From positions 1 through 20,702 of the forward strand of contig DATKGW010000014.1 in the NCBI GenBank assembly GCA_035510605.1: a stretch of DNA of 20,702 nucleotides, given 5' to 3'. Shown in pieces: positions 13,951-20,702 of the stretch. This stretch comes from DATKGW01 sp035510605 (lineage in GTDB: Bacteria > Patescibacteriota > Saccharimonadia > Saccharimonadales > CAIOMD01). A program made the position numbers and the translations under genes. A model generated the notes under the pieces. It was not told the origin of the DNA and made no database searches. It saw only the letters and a program-made list of their open reading frames with translations. Every line of letters begins with the position of its first letter. Position 1 is the stretch's first letter.

Positions 13951-15374
13951 GCTCTAAGCATTTTGACAGTCTGGTTGTATCCGGTAAACCCATCGGCGAA
14001 GTCATTGGTGTCAATAAATATCTGGTTAAAGTTAAAGGCCTGCACCCGGTCAACCAGCATTCTCTTGTGTTGTTTGAAGACGGTTCCAAGGGTGTTGTTC
14101 ATTATATTTATGAAAATCATGTTGAAATCTTACATCTTGGCAGCAGTCTTTTAAGCGTTGGCATCCGGGTGGTGGTGCAGCATGATGAGCTGGTTACCAA
14201 AGTCGGCAAGGATTTCGTTGGCCGGGTGATTTCGGTTACCGGCGAGCCGCTAGACGGCAAAGGCCCGATTGCAGCCGATACTACCTGGGCGGTTTTTAAT
14301 CCCGCTCCACCCCTCTATCAGCGTCAACAGTTAAGCGACCAGCTGGAAACCGGTGTCACGGTCGTAGACAGTTTATTTCCAATTGTCAAAGGTCAGCGTA
14401 TGGCGATTTTGGGTGACAGTAAATCTGGTAAAAGTACCTTGATGACACAACTGGCACTTCACCAAAAAGACACTGGCGTACCGGTGATTTATGTTTTGAT
14501 AGCCAAACGCCGGGCCGATGTTGATACGCTTTTATCGCGTTTAACCGAGCAAGATGCCTTAAAAAATACCATCGTAATCGTATCGACTATGTTTGAATCT
14601 TTAGTGATGAGTTATCTGGCGCCTTATGTCGGTTGTGCCATGGCCGAATATTTTTGGCAGACTCTAAACCAAGACGCCATTATTATTTATGATGATTTGG
14701 CTTCGCATGCCATGGTTTACCGGGAGATTTCGCTCCTGGCCAGTGTTAGCCCGGGCCGCGACTCCTACCCGGGTGATATGTTTTATGCCCATTCCAGTCT
14801 ATTGGAACGAGCCGGCCGACTATCCAGCAATGGTAAAACACTGACTTGTTTCCCAATGGTTTTGGTAGCCGGTGGGGATATAACCGCTTATTTACCGACT
14901 AATATTATGTCTATCACTGATGGCCAGTGGATAATGGATATGGAGATTTTCAGGCAGGGTATCAGGCCGGCTCTAAACGCCGGTTTAAGTGTGACAAGGG
15001 TGGGCGGTGTCGGCCAGAATAGCCGCCAAAAAGTCATTGTTGCCAAAGTCATGAAAACCCTGGCCGCATACCGGCTAGCGGCGGAATATTCCCGGTTTGG
15101 TTCAGAATTAGCTCTAGAAGCCAAAAATGATTTGGCGGCCGGTAAACGTATTCACGAACTTACCACCCAAAAACCGACGGAAACCTTTAACTCGATGGCT
15201 CAACAGCTAATGTTTGATATTGTTCTAGATATAACAGAGGGCGAACTGTTGGATATACCGATTTTACGCAGCCTGGCTAACGAATATGCGGCTAAGGTTG
15301 ATAAAGACGAATCTAATTATGCTACCGTAAAAACTGAACTAAAAAGTAAAAGCCTGATGGAGATTAAAAGGTGA
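13947..15374 (+). CDS. atpA: F1-type ATPase alpha subunit, divergent
   Basis: 475 aa against about 510 for normal alpha. It has the three F1 domains: beta-barrel (about 15-85), nucleotide-binding core and C-terminal helices. The P-loop is GDSKSGKST (156-164; normal alpha has GDRQTGKT). Walker B is IIIYDD (Asp249-Asp250). The SPGRDSYPGDMFYAHSSLLERA signature (268-289) and the arginine finger Arg351 in LSVTRVGGVGQ are kept, so it can complete the beta catalytic site. The first about 12 residues of the normal N-terminal helix, which binds delta, are missing. The usual IGQK near the non-catalytic site reads IAKR. It overlaps delta and gamma by 4 nt each, and the gene order delta-alpha-gamma-beta-epsilon is that of a classical atp operon. 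Confidence 0.93.
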   Translation: MSSKHFDSLVVSGKPIGEVIGVNKYLVKVKGLHPVNQHSLVLFEDGSKGVVHYIYENHVEILHLGSSLLSVGIRVVVQHDELVTKVGKDFVGRVISVTGEPLDGKGPIAADTTWAVFNPAPPLYQRQQLSDQLETGVTVVDSLFPIVKGQRMAILGDSKSGKSTLMTQLALHQKDTGVPVIYVLIAKRRADVDTLLSRLTEQDALKNTIVIVSTMFESLVMSYLAPYVGCAMAEYFWQTLNQDAIIIYDDLASHAMVYREISLLASVSPGRDSYPGDMFYAHSSLLERAGRLSSNGKTLTCFPMVLVAGGDITAYLPTNIMSITDGQWIMDMEIFRQGIRPALNAGLSVTRVGGVGQNSRQKVIVAKVMKTLAAYRLAAEYSRFGSELALEAKNDLAAGKRIHELTTQKPTETFNSMAQQLMFDIVLDITEGELLDIPILRSLANEYAAKVDKDESNYATVKTELKSKSLMEIKR

Positions 15375-16225
15375 GAAAGCCGGCTGAAATTGAACGCGAA
15401 GAAGTCAGCATGAACACGCTTACTGATTTGTCGAGTGTCTTTGAAGGCATTGCCAGCATGCGGATAGCCAAAATTAAAAACCAGGTATTGCAGAGCCAAA
15501 ACTTTTTTGAGCGTTTATGGCAAATGTATAGCCAGATTCGTGTTGGTAACACTTTTAACTTTGGCCGTAATGTGGCTAAAAAAGAGGTAATCGACAAAGA
15601 ATTATTTATTGTAATTACCGCTGAAGGTGGTTTTAGTGGCGACATTGACCAAAAACTGATTAGTTGGATGTTGAAAAATTACGATGCCGATAAAAACGAT
15701 ATTATTGTCATCGGTCATCATGGAGCAGTGCAGTTAGCTCAGCAGGGCATCAGTTTTAAGAAGTATTTTAAAATGCCGGTCCAAGACCAAAATATCAATG
15801 GTACGCCGATAATCCATGAGGTGCAGAATTACAAATCAACTTTAGTGTTTTATCAAACCTATGTGTCGTTAACCGTCCAAGATGTAAAACGTATCAGCTT
15901 AAAGAGTGCTGTTGAACAACAGGGTAGGGATGTTGAAAAAAGCCGTGAAGTCATTAACGAAGCTACCTATATTTTCGAGCCGAGTACCTATGCCGTAGTC
16001 GACCATCTGGAAAGCTCGATGTTAAATATTGCTCTGAGCCAAGTAATCTTGGAATCCAAGCTGGCCCAATATGCCAGCCGTTTTCAGGCAATGTCCGAGG
16101 CTCATGACCGAGCCAAAGAATCAGTTTCGGAACTTAAATTAGCTTTTAGCCGGTCTCTCCGCAACCAAAAAGATGAGCGCTTAAAAGAGATTATTAACGG
16201 TGTAAAAAAGGCGGCTAACGTATGA
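15371..16225 (+). CDS. atpG: F1-type ATPase gamma subunit (central rotor shaft), divergent
   Basis: 284 aa, close to the normal about 287. A GTG start in a GTGA overlap with the alpha stop is chosen; an ATG at 15410 is the alternative. N- and C-terminal helices that would form the coiled-coil shaft are visible: residues about 14-60 (LSSVFEGIASMRIAKIKNQ) and about 215-284 (LNIALSQVILESKLAQYASR, then AMSEAHDRAKESVSELKLAF), the latter matching the conserved gamma C-terminal pattern. The Rossmann-like middle domain begins LFIVITAEGGFSGDID, equivalent to the usual SD[RK]GLCG segment. Gamma turns inside the alpha/beta hexamer and would pass torque to whatever replaces the c-ring. Confidence 0.9.
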   Translation: MRKPAEIEREEVSMNTLTDLSSVFEGIASMRIAKIKNQVLQSQNFFERLWQMYSQIRVGNTFNFGRNVAKKEVIDKELFIVITAEGGFSGDIDQKLISWMLKNYDADKNDIIVIGHHGAVQLAQQGISFKKYFKMPVQDQNINGTPIIHEVQNYKSTLVFYQTYVSLTVQDVKRISLKSAVEQQGRDVEKSREVINEATYIFEPSTYAVVDHLESSMLNIALSQVILESKLAQYASRFQAMSEAHDRAKESVSELKLAFSRSLRNQKDERLKEIINGVKKAANV

Positions 16226-17526
16226 ATCAAGGTATAGTCGTTACAATTAAGGATTTGATTGTGCGGGTTGAATTTGCCAGCCAACCGCCAAATATTGGCG
16301 AACTGTTAATAGTCAAGAACGCTAAAAAAAGTCCTCTGCTTGTAGAGTCTTATCTTAACGATACGACGGCTATTTGCATAAATCTGCGCTCCAGTAAAAA
16401 TATTCAAAAAGGTATGGCTGTAGAACCTACCGGCAGGGGTATTGAAATACCTGTTGGCGAAGCTACAATCGGTCGGATATTTGATGCCTTGGGTGAGCCA
16501 CTGGATGGCAAAGAGGCGGTCCCGGCCGATAACCCCAGGCGAAACATTTTAAAACTGAGTGATAAAAGTACCAGTTTTGTACCGGCTCAACCGGAGATTC
16601 TAGAAACCGGCGTTAAAGTAATCGACTTTTTCACGCCTTTTGTAAAGGGTAGAAAAATTGGTGTTGTCGGTGGTGCCGGTGTTGGCAAAACAGTTTTGAC
16701 TATGGAACTAATCCATAATATTGCCCGGACAAATGCCGGATTATCATTTTTCGCTGGTATCGGCGAGCGTGTCCGCGAAGGTCATGAATTATATGAAACT
16801 TTAATAGATTATGATTTGCTTAAAAATACCTGCTTGTTCTTTGGGCAAATGAATGAAAATCCGGCTTTGCGTAGCTTAGTTGGCCTTTCGGCGGTATCGC
16901 TGGCCGAATATTTTCGTGACGAAGAACATAAAGACATTCTGTTTTTTGCCGATAATATGTACCGCTTTGTGCAAGCCAAAAACGAATTGGCTACAATTCT
17001 GGATCAAATTCCAAGCGAGGGCGGCTACCAGCCGACCATTTTTTCTGATGTTAAAGTTTTACAAGACCGCCTAAGCTCCAACGAAAATGGCTCAATAACC
17101 AGCGTTCAGACTATTTATGTACCGGCCGATGATTTATCCGATCCGGCGGTGCAAGCTATCCAGCATGAGCTTGATTCGATTATCGTACTTAGCCGTAAGG
17201 TTGCCGAACAGGGCATTCGACCGGCCGTAGATTTAAATATGACGGTTTCTAGCTTGCTTTCGCCAGATGTTGTCGGGGAACGTCATTATTTGCTAAGCGT
17301 ACAGGTTCAGGCAATTATACAAAAATACGAGCAACTTAAAGGGATAATCGCCATTATCGGTGAGAACGAACTGAGCCCGGCCGACAGAGCCGATTATGCC
17401 AAAGCCAAAAAACTGATCCAATATTTTGCCCAGTATATGTATGTCACCGAACGCTTTAACGGTGTCAAGGGCGAATATTTTAGCCGGGAAGATACTTTAA
17501 AAGGCATCGAAGAAATTGTTGTTTAA
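16222..17526 (+). CDS. atpD: F1-type ATPase beta subunit, catalytic, divergent
   Basis: 434 aa; the last about 30 residues of normal beta are absent. Catalytic features are intact: P-loop GGAGVGKT (150-157), catalytic Glu182 and Arg183 in GIGERVREG, Walker B FFADN (Asp244), and the VPADDLSDPA segment (300-309). The lever region reads ENELSPAD (381-388) in place of DELSEED. The adenine-stacking tyrosine (Tyr331 in E. coli, GIYPAVDP) is replaced: here the sequence is GIRPAVDL with Arg333, as in alpha subunits. Hydrolysis should be possible, with altered nucleotide contacts. It overlaps gamma by 4 nt and is followed 11 nt later by epsilon. Name confidence is high; whether the enzyme ever makes ATP is doubtful given the missing a subunit. 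Confidence 0.94.
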   Translation: MNQGIVVTIKDLIVRVEFASQPPNIGELLIVKNAKKSPLLVESYLNDTTAICINLRSSKNIQKGMAVEPTGRGIEIPVGEATIGRIFDALGEPLDGKEAVPADNPRRNILKLSDKSTSFVPAQPEILETGVKVIDFFTPFVKGRKIGVVGGAGVGKTVLTMELIHNIARTNAGLSFFAGIGERVREGHELYETLIDYDLLKNTCLFFGQMNENPALRSLVGLSAVSLAEYFRDEEHKDILFFADNMYRFVQAKNELATILDQIPSEGGYQPTIFSDVKVLQDRLSSNENGSITSVQTIYVPADDLSDPAVQAIQHELDSIIVLSRKVAEQGIRPAVDLNMTVSSLLSPDVVGERHYLLSVQVQAIIQKYEQLKGIIAIIGENELSPADRADYAKAKKLIQYFAQYMYVTERFNGVKGEYFSREDTLKGIEEIVV

Positions 17527-17537
17527 GGTGATTCATT

Positions 17538-17861
17538 ATGGATGACAAGAAAAAACCAATTTCGCCGATTGACAAAGTATTACAAGAACGGGCCAAAGCT
17601 GAAGCTACTAAAAATAATAAATTTCATCTAAAGGTTTATTCTCCGTTTAAAGTCTATTTTGAAGGTGATGTTGATAGCGTATCGGCAGTCAATGATACCG
17701 GGCCGTTTGATGTTCTGGCTCGCCACCATAACTTTTTAACACTTTTAAACCCCTGCGATTTGGTAATCAGGATTAAGGGTTATGACAAGGAAAGCATCCG
17801 GATATCTCGTGGCATTATGCAAGTCAAGTTCGATGATGTGGTTGTTTTCTTAGACGTTTAG
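17538..17861 (+). CDS. atpC: F1-type ATPase epsilon subunit, beta-sandwich domain only
   Basis: 107 aa. Residues about 28-107 match the epsilon N-terminal beta sandwich (FHLKVYSPFKVYFEGDV, then LARHHNFLTLLNP, then ISRGIMQVKFDDVVVFLD), the part that joins gamma to the c-ring. The C-terminal helical hairpin, which inhibits ATP hydrolysis in normal enzymes, is absent: the protein ends just where it would begin. A Lys-rich 27-residue extension precedes the domain. AAGGTG (17525-17530) is the likely ribosome binding site. The stop overlaps the stop of the convergent gene by 4 nt. Lack of the inhibitory helices fits an enzyme meant to hydrolyse ATP. Confidence 0.85.
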   Translation: MDDKKKPISPIDKVLQERAKAEATKNNKFHLKVYSPFKVYFEGDVDSVSAVNDTGPFDVLARHHNFLTLLNPCDLVIRIKGYDKESIRISRGIMQVKFDDVVVFLDV

Positions 17862-18943
17862 TCGACGACGAAGTAATCGAATGAACAGCTAGTGCCACCC
17901 GTACCGCTATTGGTTGTGCCAATAGAAAAACTAGTAGTACCGCGGTTAACATAGTAATTTAAGTTGGCGCAACTGGAGCCGACGGGAGTAATAACCACAT
18001 GTGGGGTCTGGTTAAAGGCATTGATAAAACTGATATTGGCTAAAATACCGGCCGGCGGACCGGAGCCAAAATTAATGTTGACTGTACCAGAAGTATCACT
18101 GCCGTTGAGCGAAACCGTACCACCGCCACCGACTGCCGTTCCGGAAGAAACATGGGGCGTTTGGCCACCGGCTTCAATATGGCGGTTGAGTTGCAAATCT
18201 TTATTTAGAATTAACTGGTCGATATTTATGGTCGGTGCGGAAATAACTCCGCTAAATGTGGCATTACCGCTCACCGAAATACTCTTTTGGATTGTCAAGG
18301 CACCGGTTATGGCAGCATTGCCGGCAATAGACAAATTGTTGCCGATTTGGACACTATCAAAGGCACTCGTACCGGATACTGTGATGCCGGGCAAACTTAA
18401 TGCTCCGCCAACCCTGATTGTCCCGGCTACATCCAGATTACTTTTAACTAAAACCTGGCCGTTAAAGATAGAGTTGGAAGCAATAGTTAGCGTTTCGGTC
18501 GCGTCACCCACTGTAGTGTTATTATTTTTTAGATTTTGTAAGTCCTGGGCGCTTAAGGTCTGTCCGTTAATATTACTTTTACTGGTAGTGCTGTTGCTGG
18601 ATCTATAACTGGCAAAGGTGGCTATACCGGCAATTATCAGGATTAATATAAAAAGCAGTACATATATATTGGCCTTGCCAATAAATCTCCTTATCCGTTG
18701 AAGCAAGGACATCTTGGGTTGAGCCGGTCGTGTAGATTGAGCCGGTGGCTGCTTAGCAGCAGTATCTTGGCCTTGGATGCTATTTATTGGTTCTGGTGGG
18801 TTAGCCGGTTGTGGTTGTTCCGGGGCAGCATCAAGCGTTTCACTACTGGCAACCGGGGCTGCCGATGGTTGCTCCACAACCGTATCGGCGCTTTCTAGCG
18901 AGCTATCACTAAGATTATTATTTGGGTTTTGGCTGTCATCCAT
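17858..18943 (-). CDS. Single-pass surface protein with repetitive beta-structured outer domain
   Basis: 361 aa. Residues 1-78 are acidic and Pro/Ala/Gln-rich, likely disordered and cytoplasmic; RIRRFIGK precedes a membrane helix at about 92-112. After a Ser/Asn linker and a short helix (128-142), residues about 154-245 form repeating short strands with N-G-x-V, VAGTIRVGGALSL, LSIAGNAAITGALTI and VSGNATFSG units, as in beta-solenoid or fibre-type proteins (bactofilin-like or tail-fibre-like). A C-terminal domain (about 260-361) has Gly/Thr-rich loops, strands and a possible Cys325-Cys353 disulfide. It probably protrudes from the cell as a fibre or adhesin. No Shine-Dalgarno is visible. It converges on the motor operon, the stop codons overlapping. 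Confidence 0.78.
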   Translation of the reverse strand: MDDSQNPNNNLSDSSLESADTVVEQPSAAPVASSETLDAAPEQPQPANPPEPINSIQGQDTAAKQPPAQSTRPAQPKMSLLQRIRRFIGKANIYVLLFILILIIAGIATFASYRSSNSTTSKSNINGQTLSAQDLQNLKNNNTTVGDATETLTIASNSIFNGQVLVKSNLDVAGTIRVGGALSLPGITVSGTSAFDSVQIGNNLSIAGNAAITGALTIQKSISVSGNATFSGVISAPTINIDQLILNKDLQLNRHIEAGGQTPHVSSGTAVGGGGTVSLNGSDTSGTVNINFGSGPPAGILANISFINAFNQTPHVVITPVGSSCANLNYYVNRGTTSFSIGTTNSGTGGTSCSFDYFVVD

Positions 18944-19051
18944 TATTGATTAGCTTAAGCGTATTTAATCAGTTTAACTATACTACAAACCTCTGCTCAA
19001 GCGCTACCGGTTTGCATAATACATATAAGGCTCTAAAATAGATATAAGACT

Positions 19052-19834
19052 ATGACAAAGTGGAAACAAACAGATAAAACCTTCGTTAGCTTAGCTGCTG
19101 CTTTATTGGCTGTTTGTGCCCCTATGATTTTACTTAATCAGGCTTTTGCTGCCCCGCAGTATACATCATCAAGTTACGGTATAGATGAAGTATTCATGGG
19201 TTCTGGGGGGCTTGTTAACGCTACTTCAGCGAGTTATCAGGGCTGCGCCAGTTTGGGTAGTACGGGGGCGGGCAATTCGGGTAGTGCTAGCTATCAGGCC
19301 AATGCCGGGCCATGTACCAGCCCAGACCCATATCTGGAGTTTGCGGTAACCAGTCTCAATGTTAACTTAGGTTATCTTAGTACTTCAACAACAACCACAA
19401 CCACCGGTGCCTTCTCGGTGCGCACCTATTTGGCCTCTGGTTATAGTGTGATCAATGGCTCGGATCCGCCCAAGTATACTTCTGGGGCTAACTCACATAC
19501 TTTGACCAATCTGACATCGCCGACTCTTTCACAAACCGGCCAAGAGCAATTCGGCATTAATCTTGTTGCTAATACATTGCCAGCAAGCTTGGGTGGCGGA
19601 GTAAGCAAAGACCCTCAACAAAAACCAAGCACATCATATAGCTATGGCTATGCAGCTACTGGCTACGGCACAACGAATTATTATAAATATGCTAAGGGTG
19701 ATTCAATTGCCGCCAGTAACTCAAGTTCAGGGGAGACGGATTATACGATTTCTTACATATATAATATTACCAGTTATACACCGGCTGGCCAGTATGCCTT
19801 TGTTCATGTTCTGATATGTATGGCAACTTTTTAA
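19052..19834 (+). CDS. Secreted Ser/Thr/Gly-rich surface protein
   Basis: 260 aa with a clear signal peptide (1-33, ending QAFA-AP). The mature part starts with YTSSSYGIDEVFMGSGG, then two Cys (Cys65 and Cys87, roughly) bracketing Gly/Ser-rich SYQ repeats. A beta-rich domain (about 95-260) follows, with LEFAVTSLNVNLGYLST, FSVRTYLASGYSV, FGINLVANT, YKYAKGDSIA and DYTISYIYNITSYTPAGQYAFVHVLI. This layout resembles exported proteins of unknown function in Saccharibacteria and loosely WxL-type wall domains. No sortase motif or membrane anchor is seen at the C-terminus, so it would be released or held non-covalently. Function is unknown. Confidence 0.75.
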   Translation: MTKWKQTDKTFVSLAAALLAVCAPMILLNQAFAAPQYTSSSYGIDEVFMGSGGLVNATSASYQGCASLGSTGAGNSGSASYQANAGPCTSPDPYLEFAVTSLNVNLGYLSTSTTTTTTGAFSVRTYLASGYSVINGSDPPKYTSGANSHTLTNLTSPTLSQTGQEQFGINLVANTLPASLGGGVSKDPQQKPSTSYSYGYAATGYGTTNYYKYAKGDSIAASNSSSGETDYTISYIYNITSYTPAGQYAFVHVLICMATF

Positions 19835-19915
19835 AATCATTATTATATTGAGTCTGTGTTTCTGGCAAATTTACCACCTGAATTTAAGCTGTGGATAACT
19901 ATAAGCATTTTACTC

Positions 19916-19942
19916 TTGACTACCCCAAAAATATGTTACAAT
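19916..19942 (+). promoter_or_regulatory. Extended -10 promoter of the last surface protein gene
   Basis: TTGACT (19916-19921) and TACAAT (19937-19942) are separated by 15 nt; TG in the extended position (TGTTACAAT, 19934-19942) compensates for the short spacer. The ATG lies 49 nt downstream, with AAAAAGGAA as ribosome binding site. I see nothing else in the preceding 19835-19915. Confidence 0.6.
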
Positions 19943-19991
19943 GACACTATAAGTCTAAAAATCAACATACAAAAAACAAAAAGGAATAGAT

Positions 19992-20702
19992 ATGACGCGA
20001 TTAAAAGTCTCGTTTACCAAAACAGCTAAATTATTAACAGCGTTAATATTGGGGTTAAGCATTCTTACCCCAATATTAATGAACAATATCGTAGGCGCTT
20101 CCGCTATGATTACCAGCCGTGCCATTCAAGTCACTACTTCTGCTGGTACTGCTACAGATGTAATTTATACGTTGACATTCACAACGGCCACTACCAGCAA
20201 TGTGGGTGGTATTGTGGTTGACGTCTGTTCAGAAAGTCCTTTACTGGGGAATGCCACTTGTACTGTGCCGACTGGTTTTAACTGGAACAAAGCTACACTA
20301 GCTCTTGGATCTCAAATCGGGATCACGGGCAACGCAGTTGATACCACCAACTCAACTGCTCAAAAGCTAATTTTGACTCGAACAGCTTCTTCTATTGGTG
20401 CTTCTACAGCAGTTACTATACCTATTGGTACAGGCGCTGGAACTGCCGTTACCAACCCGACTGCCAATAACACAACTTATTACGCGAGGGTATTTACATT
20501 TGCTACCACCGCCGGAGCTCAGGCATATACATCCGGCACGCCAGGCACTTATGTTGACGCTGGTGGTATCGCTCTCAGCACCGGTTATACGATTAACATC
20601 AATACCAATGTCCAGGAACAGCTTATCTTTTGTGTATCAGCTGCTGCACCTGGCAGCAACTGCGGTTCTGGCATCACTACCCCCAACCTTAGCCTTGGCT
20701 CT
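19992..20702 (+). CDS. Secreted Thr/Gly/Ala-rich surface protein (3' end outside window)
   Basis: 237 codons are open from the ATG to the window end with no stop, so this is a partial gene. AAGGAA (19981-19986) lies 5 nt before the ATG. Residues 1-37 form a signal peptide: basic start MTRLKVSFTK, hydrophobic core LLTALILGLSILTPILM, cleavage near GASA. The mature part is rich in Thr, Ala and Gly, with strand-like stretches (DVIYTLTFTTATTSNVGGIVVDVC, TYYARVFTFATTAGAQ, GYTININTNVQEQLIFCVSA). Cysteines come in pairs, two near residues 80-92 and two near the visible end. It looks like an immunoglobulin-type or adhesin surface protein; the anchor, if any, is off-window. Confidence 0.75.
   Translation, partial: MTRLKVSFTKTAKLLTALILGLSILTPILMNNIVGASAMITSRAIQVTTSAGTATDVIYTLTFTTATTSNVGGIVVDVCSESPLLGNATCTVPTGFNWNKATLALGSQIGITGNAVDTTNSTAQKLILTRTASSIGASTAVTIPIGTGAGTAVTNPTANNTTYYARVFTFATTAGAQAYTSGTPGTYVDAGGIALSTGYTININTNVQEQLIFCVSAAAPGSNCGSGITTPNLSLGS

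Noticed and set aside
17964..18608. Long open frame (214 aa) on the plus strand
   Set aside because: It lies wholly antisense to the 361-aa surface protein, whose low-complexity, repetitive coding sequence opens the opposite frame; it has no ribosome binding site and no protein-like domain pattern.
1..20702. CRISPR arrays, tRNA or rRNA genes, insertion sequences
   Set aside because: No regularly spaced repeats, no cloverleaf-capable intergenic stretch that I could recognise, and no transposase or integrase-like protein were found; gaps between genes are too short for rRNA.

Overview
The window looks like a chromosomal segment of a reduced-genome bacterium of the Candidate Phyla Radiation (Patescibacteria), most probably Candidatus Saccharibacteria (TM7). 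This rests on tightly packed genes with 4-nt overlaps, modest GC (about 40%), several exported proteins of the repetitive Ser/Thr/Gly-rich kind seen in that lineage, and short housekeeping enzymes. TGA is used as a normal stop (for example in the ATGA overlaps at 13947-13950 and 16222-16225), which argues against the SR1/Gracilibacteria code. The lineage call is inference; no rRNA or tRNA gene is visible.

Layout. 1-4067: 3' part of the ribosome-associated GTPase typA/bipA, an unrecognised 174-aa protein, and an MgtA-type P-type ATPase. 4107-4881: a self-contained, GC-rich (about 55%) cassette with a strong promoter, an 88-nt leader, a secreted lysozyme/SLT-like protein and a strong GC hairpin; it looks foreign. 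4908-7771: small accessory genes (DUF2267 protein, membrane-anchored NTF2-like protein, GyrI-like protein, an unknown 297-aa protein and a 53-aa CxxC protein). 7809-10788: metG-tatD and two conserved-looking unknown genes, probably one operon. 10815-11969: cysteine desulfurase.

12009-17861 is the notable region: seven tightly coupled genes encoding a divergent F1-type rotary ATPase. Present are a b-like coiled-coil membrane protein, a short delta-like protein, alpha, gamma, beta and a short epsilon. There is no a subunit. In the place of subunit c stands a 281-aa exported protein: signal peptide, about 175 residues of extracytoplasmic beta-rich domain, then a C-terminal helical hairpin with a c-type RNP loop but no ion-binding carboxylate. 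F1 keeps its catalytic residues. The set therefore reads as an ATP-hydrolysing motor that cannot carry protons and may instead turn or strain a ring bearing domains on the cell surface.

17858-20702: three exported or membrane-anchored surface proteins. The first is tail-to-tail with the motor operon (stop codons overlap). The last runs off the window end. They could be functional partners of the motor, but only proximity supports this.
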